Assembly (NCBI GenBank): GCA_026745465.1
Contig: JACYXH010000813.1
Location: 186,001 to 250,000 of the forward strand
Direction of reading: 5' to 3'
DNA length: 64,000 nucleotides
Source: Lota lota
Lineage: Eukaryota; Chordata; Actinopteri; Gadiformes; Lotidae
The stretch's first letter is position 1; every line of letters begins with the position of its first letter. Of this stretch, positions 60,480-64,000 are shown piece by piece. Made by a program: the position numbers and the translations under genes. The notes beneath the pieces are model-generated. The model made no database searches and was not told the DNA's origin. It saw nothing but the letters and a program-made list of their open reading frames with translations.

Positions 60480-62388
60480 AAGCTCTGTCCCTTACCTACA
60501 CACAGAAACAACCTTAGACTCTCTCTCCCTGGAATGTACACACATTTAAACCCTGTCTGTCTGGTATGTGGCTATCTACCACAACCCACACCCTTTGGGC
60601 CTCAGCAGTGGCATACTTAAAATTAAATAGAAATTGGCATGTTAGCACAGAATAAATGCAGGTTTGCAACCAAATCAAAACTTTGCTTTTAGGTTCTATA
60701 GCCACAGTGTGTGCAGGGTGCTAGTCAAACCTTTCCCACACACACCCAAATACCCAAATTGGTCACCAATACCACGTGAATGATTGCGTCTCATCTCACT
60801 GCGACTCGCTTTGTTAAAAGAACAGCCAACACATCACAGTGACTATATTGTAGCCAGTCGAAATCACAGCATTTGACAGTTCGACAGCCTAACCCCGGGG
60901 CTCCATTGAAAATGCTGTGCTGTGTCCAATTTTTGCACCATTGCCACCTTCCCTGTAATATATATAACATGTTATATATAACATGAGTGGAGATGATTAC
61001 ATTGATTTTAATGGAAGAAATACTGCTTTGAGGCAAGTTGCAGTAGCATTAAAGCTTCCCGGTATGTAAATTATGTATCTATTTAAATACAGTATCAGGT
61101 TTGGCTGAAATAAGTATTTTCAACACACAAGTAGCAGGGTTTCCCACAAAAAAAGAATATTGGATGGGGAAATGCCTCCAGGAAAAAGGCAATCAGTTAC
61201 GTAGGGCTGTTCCCTAAAATTTATATAATGAAATCGTTGTTTCCCCAAATATGGTCAGGACACTATATAAAGCAACTGCTTGTGGTCACTCACAAAAACA
61301 CTGAAGTTTTTACTACAGCAAAATGAAGAATCCCAAGACTGCACAAGGTTGTTCATTATTATTGTGCGCAACAAGGAAGTGTTGTGAATTTCCCTCAAAT
61401 TTTCTATCCAAACAGATGAGGGCACTGTTCAGCCGAGAGGCATTTGTTTACAATGTTTGGTTTGCCTAACAAAGTCCAGCGTGAATGCTAACCGAACCAA
61501 ATAGCAATGCAACAAAGTTCAACTTCACACATGAATTGGACCTAGTCTACTGAACTATAGGTGTGAAACAGCCCTAATGGCGAAACAGATTTCCCTTACA
61601 CAATTATTGAAAACCCCCACTACTAACGTTAACAATGAAGAGGAGACAGTAACATGCAGAAAACAAAGACTAACATGCAGAACAGGTATTTTTGCACACA
61701 CACGTGTGCCGCGTGTATTATATGTGGTATTATATACCGGTAAATAAGCATCTTATCAGCCACTTAAGCAGGCCAATGGCGATTTTGTCATGATTGGATG
61801 TGAATACCGTGTATAATCAGACAGAACGTAACTCTCCGTCACTACAAAGACCAGCCACTGTTTGATTTCAAAGATGTATATTATATTTACCCTTATTACA
61901 TTATATAAGGCTAATAGTAGACTATATTTATGTCAAATTGAATGCAGATGCTGACATGAGTGGACAAGTACATATGTTGTCATATTGTGAAAAGTAAATT
62001 TGTTTGTAGAAGCTGTCAGTTATGCGCCTTGTCTATTGACAGCTGTAGGAAACCCTGAGCAGGAAACATCCACTGCATATACTCCTTGAGAAGCAACACA
62101 ATGCAATAAAAACATCACATTAAAACTCAACAACACAATCATTGCACGTTCTATTTGAAATGAGTGAATGTCCTCCTCATCCACACAGGAAATGAACGTA
62201 ATGGGCAGGAAGTTCCGGAACCCCATTGGGATAGCAGCGGGCTTCGACAAGCATGGTGAGGCTGTAGACGGCTTGTTTAAAGTGGGCTTCGGCTTTGTAG
62301 AGGTGGGCACTATCACCCCAAGACCACAGGAGGGAAACCCAAAGCCCCGCGTGTTCAGACTACCGGTAGACCAAGCCATCATTAACAG
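59259..62388 (+). CDS. dhodh: DHODH, dihydroorotate dehydrogenase (5' part, 3 exons)
   Basis: Inner-mitochondrial-membrane flavoenzyme that oxidises dihydroorotate to orotate and passes electrons to ubiquinone, the fourth step of pyrimidine synthesis. Exons in the window: 59259-59276 (ATG, only six codons), 60175-60387, 62189-62388, all in phase, 143 residues plus two bases. The remainder lies beyond 64000. Residues about 12-28 ([17 protein letters not shown]) form the membrane anchor after a short basic presequence, then [15 protein letters not shown] of the ubiquinone-tunnel helices. The barrel begins with [20 protein letters not shown], whose GFDKHGEA binds FMN, then [11 protein letters not shown] and [14 protein letters not shown]. 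The donor of exon 2 runs directly into (CA)n. Partial only because of the window edge. Confidence 0.96.
60389..60478. repeat. (CA)n microsatellite at dhodh exon 2 donor
   Basis: CA tract with CACACG interruptions that starts within the donor gtacac at 60388. Confidence 0.95.
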
Positions 62389-62962
62389 GTAGGCTCATGA
62401 CTGCAAGCCACCATTATTCAAGTCATTTGTGTAGCCCTTAATCACAGCTATTACGAACATGGTGCTTAGAGGTGCCAATGGTCCTAAATGGTGTTATTCC
62501 AGCCGTCCATCTTAGTCCAGCCGTTCATCTTAGTCCGTTAACAGGTAGGCCTGTGATGATGGTCATCAACATTTGCCTCACAGGCTTCTTCTACTTAAGT
62601 ATGGAGTCAATGTCATTCTTGCTTTTGTGATGCAACATATTCCCCAGTGAAACCAGGATGTTAAAACAGGACTGAACATATCAGACATGCCTATCCTTGA
62701 CGATCTGATTTACAAGGGGTTTGATTTGAAATGACTACTTGAAAGATCATGAAGAACATTATAATTTTTATGGTACTTCTTTGATGATTATAAAATGCTC
62801 GTGTGTTTAGGAAAGGAAAATCGAATAATCCTCAATAAAGCTACATTAAGCATTAACCATTATCTCCAATCATTAACTTTTGGAGATCTGCATTCACAGA
62901 TTACAGTTGTGTACAAACACACTTGCTATGACTAGGGCTGTAGTCAACCAAAGAAAATGTTA
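62389..62962. other. dhodh intron, no element resolved
   Basis: The next dhodh exon was not found in the window. A small direct repeat of 'ccagccgttcatcttagtcc' type lies at 62501-62540. From 62935, gggctgtagtcaaccaaag looks like the end of an outer hAT-like repeat that the Harbinger element interrupts. Confidence 0.4.
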
Positions 62963-63624
62963 GGGGACGATCCTAGAGAGGCGCGGCGCTAGAAACGCGT
63001 CGCCAGCAAAACCATTGTTTTCCTACGGTACGGCGCACCTGCTGTAGGCTCCTCTCTTGCACCGCGAGTCCCGCTTTTCTTGTGGTTTTTACACGGGCAT
63101 AAAAGTTTAAATATTCTCAACTTTTCAGAGCAAGGCGCGGAGTCGTATTACTTGTCAATGTCACACTTGGCCCAGGCAGCCAATCAAATCAAGCAAAGAG
63201 GCGGGCTTTACTGTTTGTTTTACTGTTGGGCTGATTGTCACCCGCCAGTTGGTCCCCTGCTTTGCGATGCTTGGACCCACCAGTTGCAGAAGATGTTCAA
63301 ACTGACAGCTGCTCAACCAAAGGTAGGACTGGAAGCGCTCATTATCCAGACCCAACTCGCGAAAGAGATGGCGGTATTCACTATATAGTTTCCTTTTCTT
63401 CAGTATCTCGTGAACCCAAAACCTTCCTTTTTATGGGCGTTTCTCACCCAGTAGCACAGCAAAGGCCAGAGCTCGACGTCTGATTCAATCATATTTTTTC
63501 CGTTAATCACATTTGATCGCCCGGTTGTGCACGCAGCCCTGCTCCACAGGCGCACCACGCTGTTTTGCCTGATGCGTTTTGCCAAGGCATCTTGAGTTTT
63601 CTAAGCCTCTGTGTGATCGGCCCC
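62963..63624. mobile_element. PIF/Harbinger element remnant, 662 bp
   Basis: The ends are GGGGACGATCCTAGAGAGGC on plus and GGGGCCGATCACACAGAGGC on minus, flanked by the 3-bp duplication tta (62960-62962 and 63625-63627), as expected for PIF/Harbinger. The interior keeps a transposase fragment. The outer sequence resumes with gttgactgaaaatcaacc, the counterpart of the tagtcaacc on the other side. Confidence 0.8.
63161..63355 (-). pseudogene. Harbinger transposase (HARBI1-like) N-terminal fragment
   Basis: The translation includes NERFQSYLWLSS.QFEHLLQLVGP.I..QGTNWR.TISP, the N-terminal helical block that precedes the DDE nuclease of fish Harbinger transposases. Only about 60 residues remain and no catalytic residues, so it is non-functional. 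Confidence 0.75.
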
Positions 63625-63627
63625 TTA

Positions 63628-64000
63628 GTTGACTGAAAATCAACCTACTTTTGGACCAATCCCTTTAACCCTAATCCTACCCGGTAGCCTAAATAATACG
63701 TAAGTGCTGTGTGGAGGAAGTTAGTGGCATATGTGTGCACTCTTGGTCCGAGTCCAACTCAGTTACGGCAGAGCTTAAATATAAAGCAGGTCGCACACTA
63801 TACTAGCCACTGAGCGCCACGTCAGGCAGCATTAGTAGTCTGTAGTACAAAGACAAGATTCGATTTTATATCTTGTTCTGTGTTAAGTATAATGGTTTGC
63901 AATGGATGGCGCTGCCATTTGTGCCAAAGGGCCAATTCTGATACGATCACACTCAAAGCCTATCAAGTGTTGAACACTAAATTTGACGGAGCATTGCAGG
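63628..64000. other. dhodh intron to window end, no gene seen
   Basis: Continuation of the outer repeat followed by unclassified sequence. No dhodh exon and no recognisable element was seen in this last stretch. Confidence 0.4.

Overview
This is a vertebrate, almost certainly teleost, chromosomal window. Intron-rich genes carry GT-AG splice sites and read most like fish or human orthologues. Long (CA)n tracts are frequent, and the mobile elements are of fish type: a Tf1/sushi-group chromovirus, hAT and Harbinger elements, foldback elements and tRNA-like SINEs. No prokaryotic-type features, tRNA, rRNA or CRISPR were seen.

Layout. 1-14.2 kb is repeat-dominated. It holds a degenerate hAT element (983-8616, 8-bp target duplication) split by a nested Ty3/Gypsy chromovirus (2404-7725, 5-bp duplication), then a hAT-like MITE (8864-9514), a 2.27-kb foldback element (10182-12450) and unassigned DNA. 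14.2-20.3 kb is NSMCE1 (+), a SMC5/6-complex RING subunit. 21.05-22.2 kb is MCEE (-), methylmalonyl-CoA epimerase. 22.3-30.2 kb is MPHOSPH10 (+), an SSU-processome component; it shares a 119-bp head-to-head intergenic segment with MCEE. 32.8-38.7 kb is IST1 (+), an ESCRT-III-associated factor. 40-44.2 kb is gene-poor. 44.8-58.5 kb is a 23-exon polycystin-1-like 3 gene (-) that reads in phase from a C-type lectin domain through GPS and PLAT domains to a fifth transmembrane segment, then stops without the channel half. 59.26 kb onward is DHODH (+), with the first three coding exons in the window.

The genes do not form a functional unit; they are ordinary housekeeping and sensory genes. IST1-PKD1L3-DHODH matches the order known at human 16q22, and MCEE-MPHOSPH10 matches the head-to-head pair at human 2p13. 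I joined exons by hand; every junction in the five multi-exon models keeps reading frame, which is the main support for the coordinates.

Most notable: (i) the polycystin gene lacks its pore half; (ii) tandem repeats copy an exon end with its splice donor in NSMCE1 and again in the polycystin gene; (iii) the chromovirus shows a self-priming signal and a G GGA AAA frameshift site; (iv) there is a large foldback element, and a small inverted-repeat element with a tRNA-Lys-like primer site. I found no convincing wholly new molecular system.
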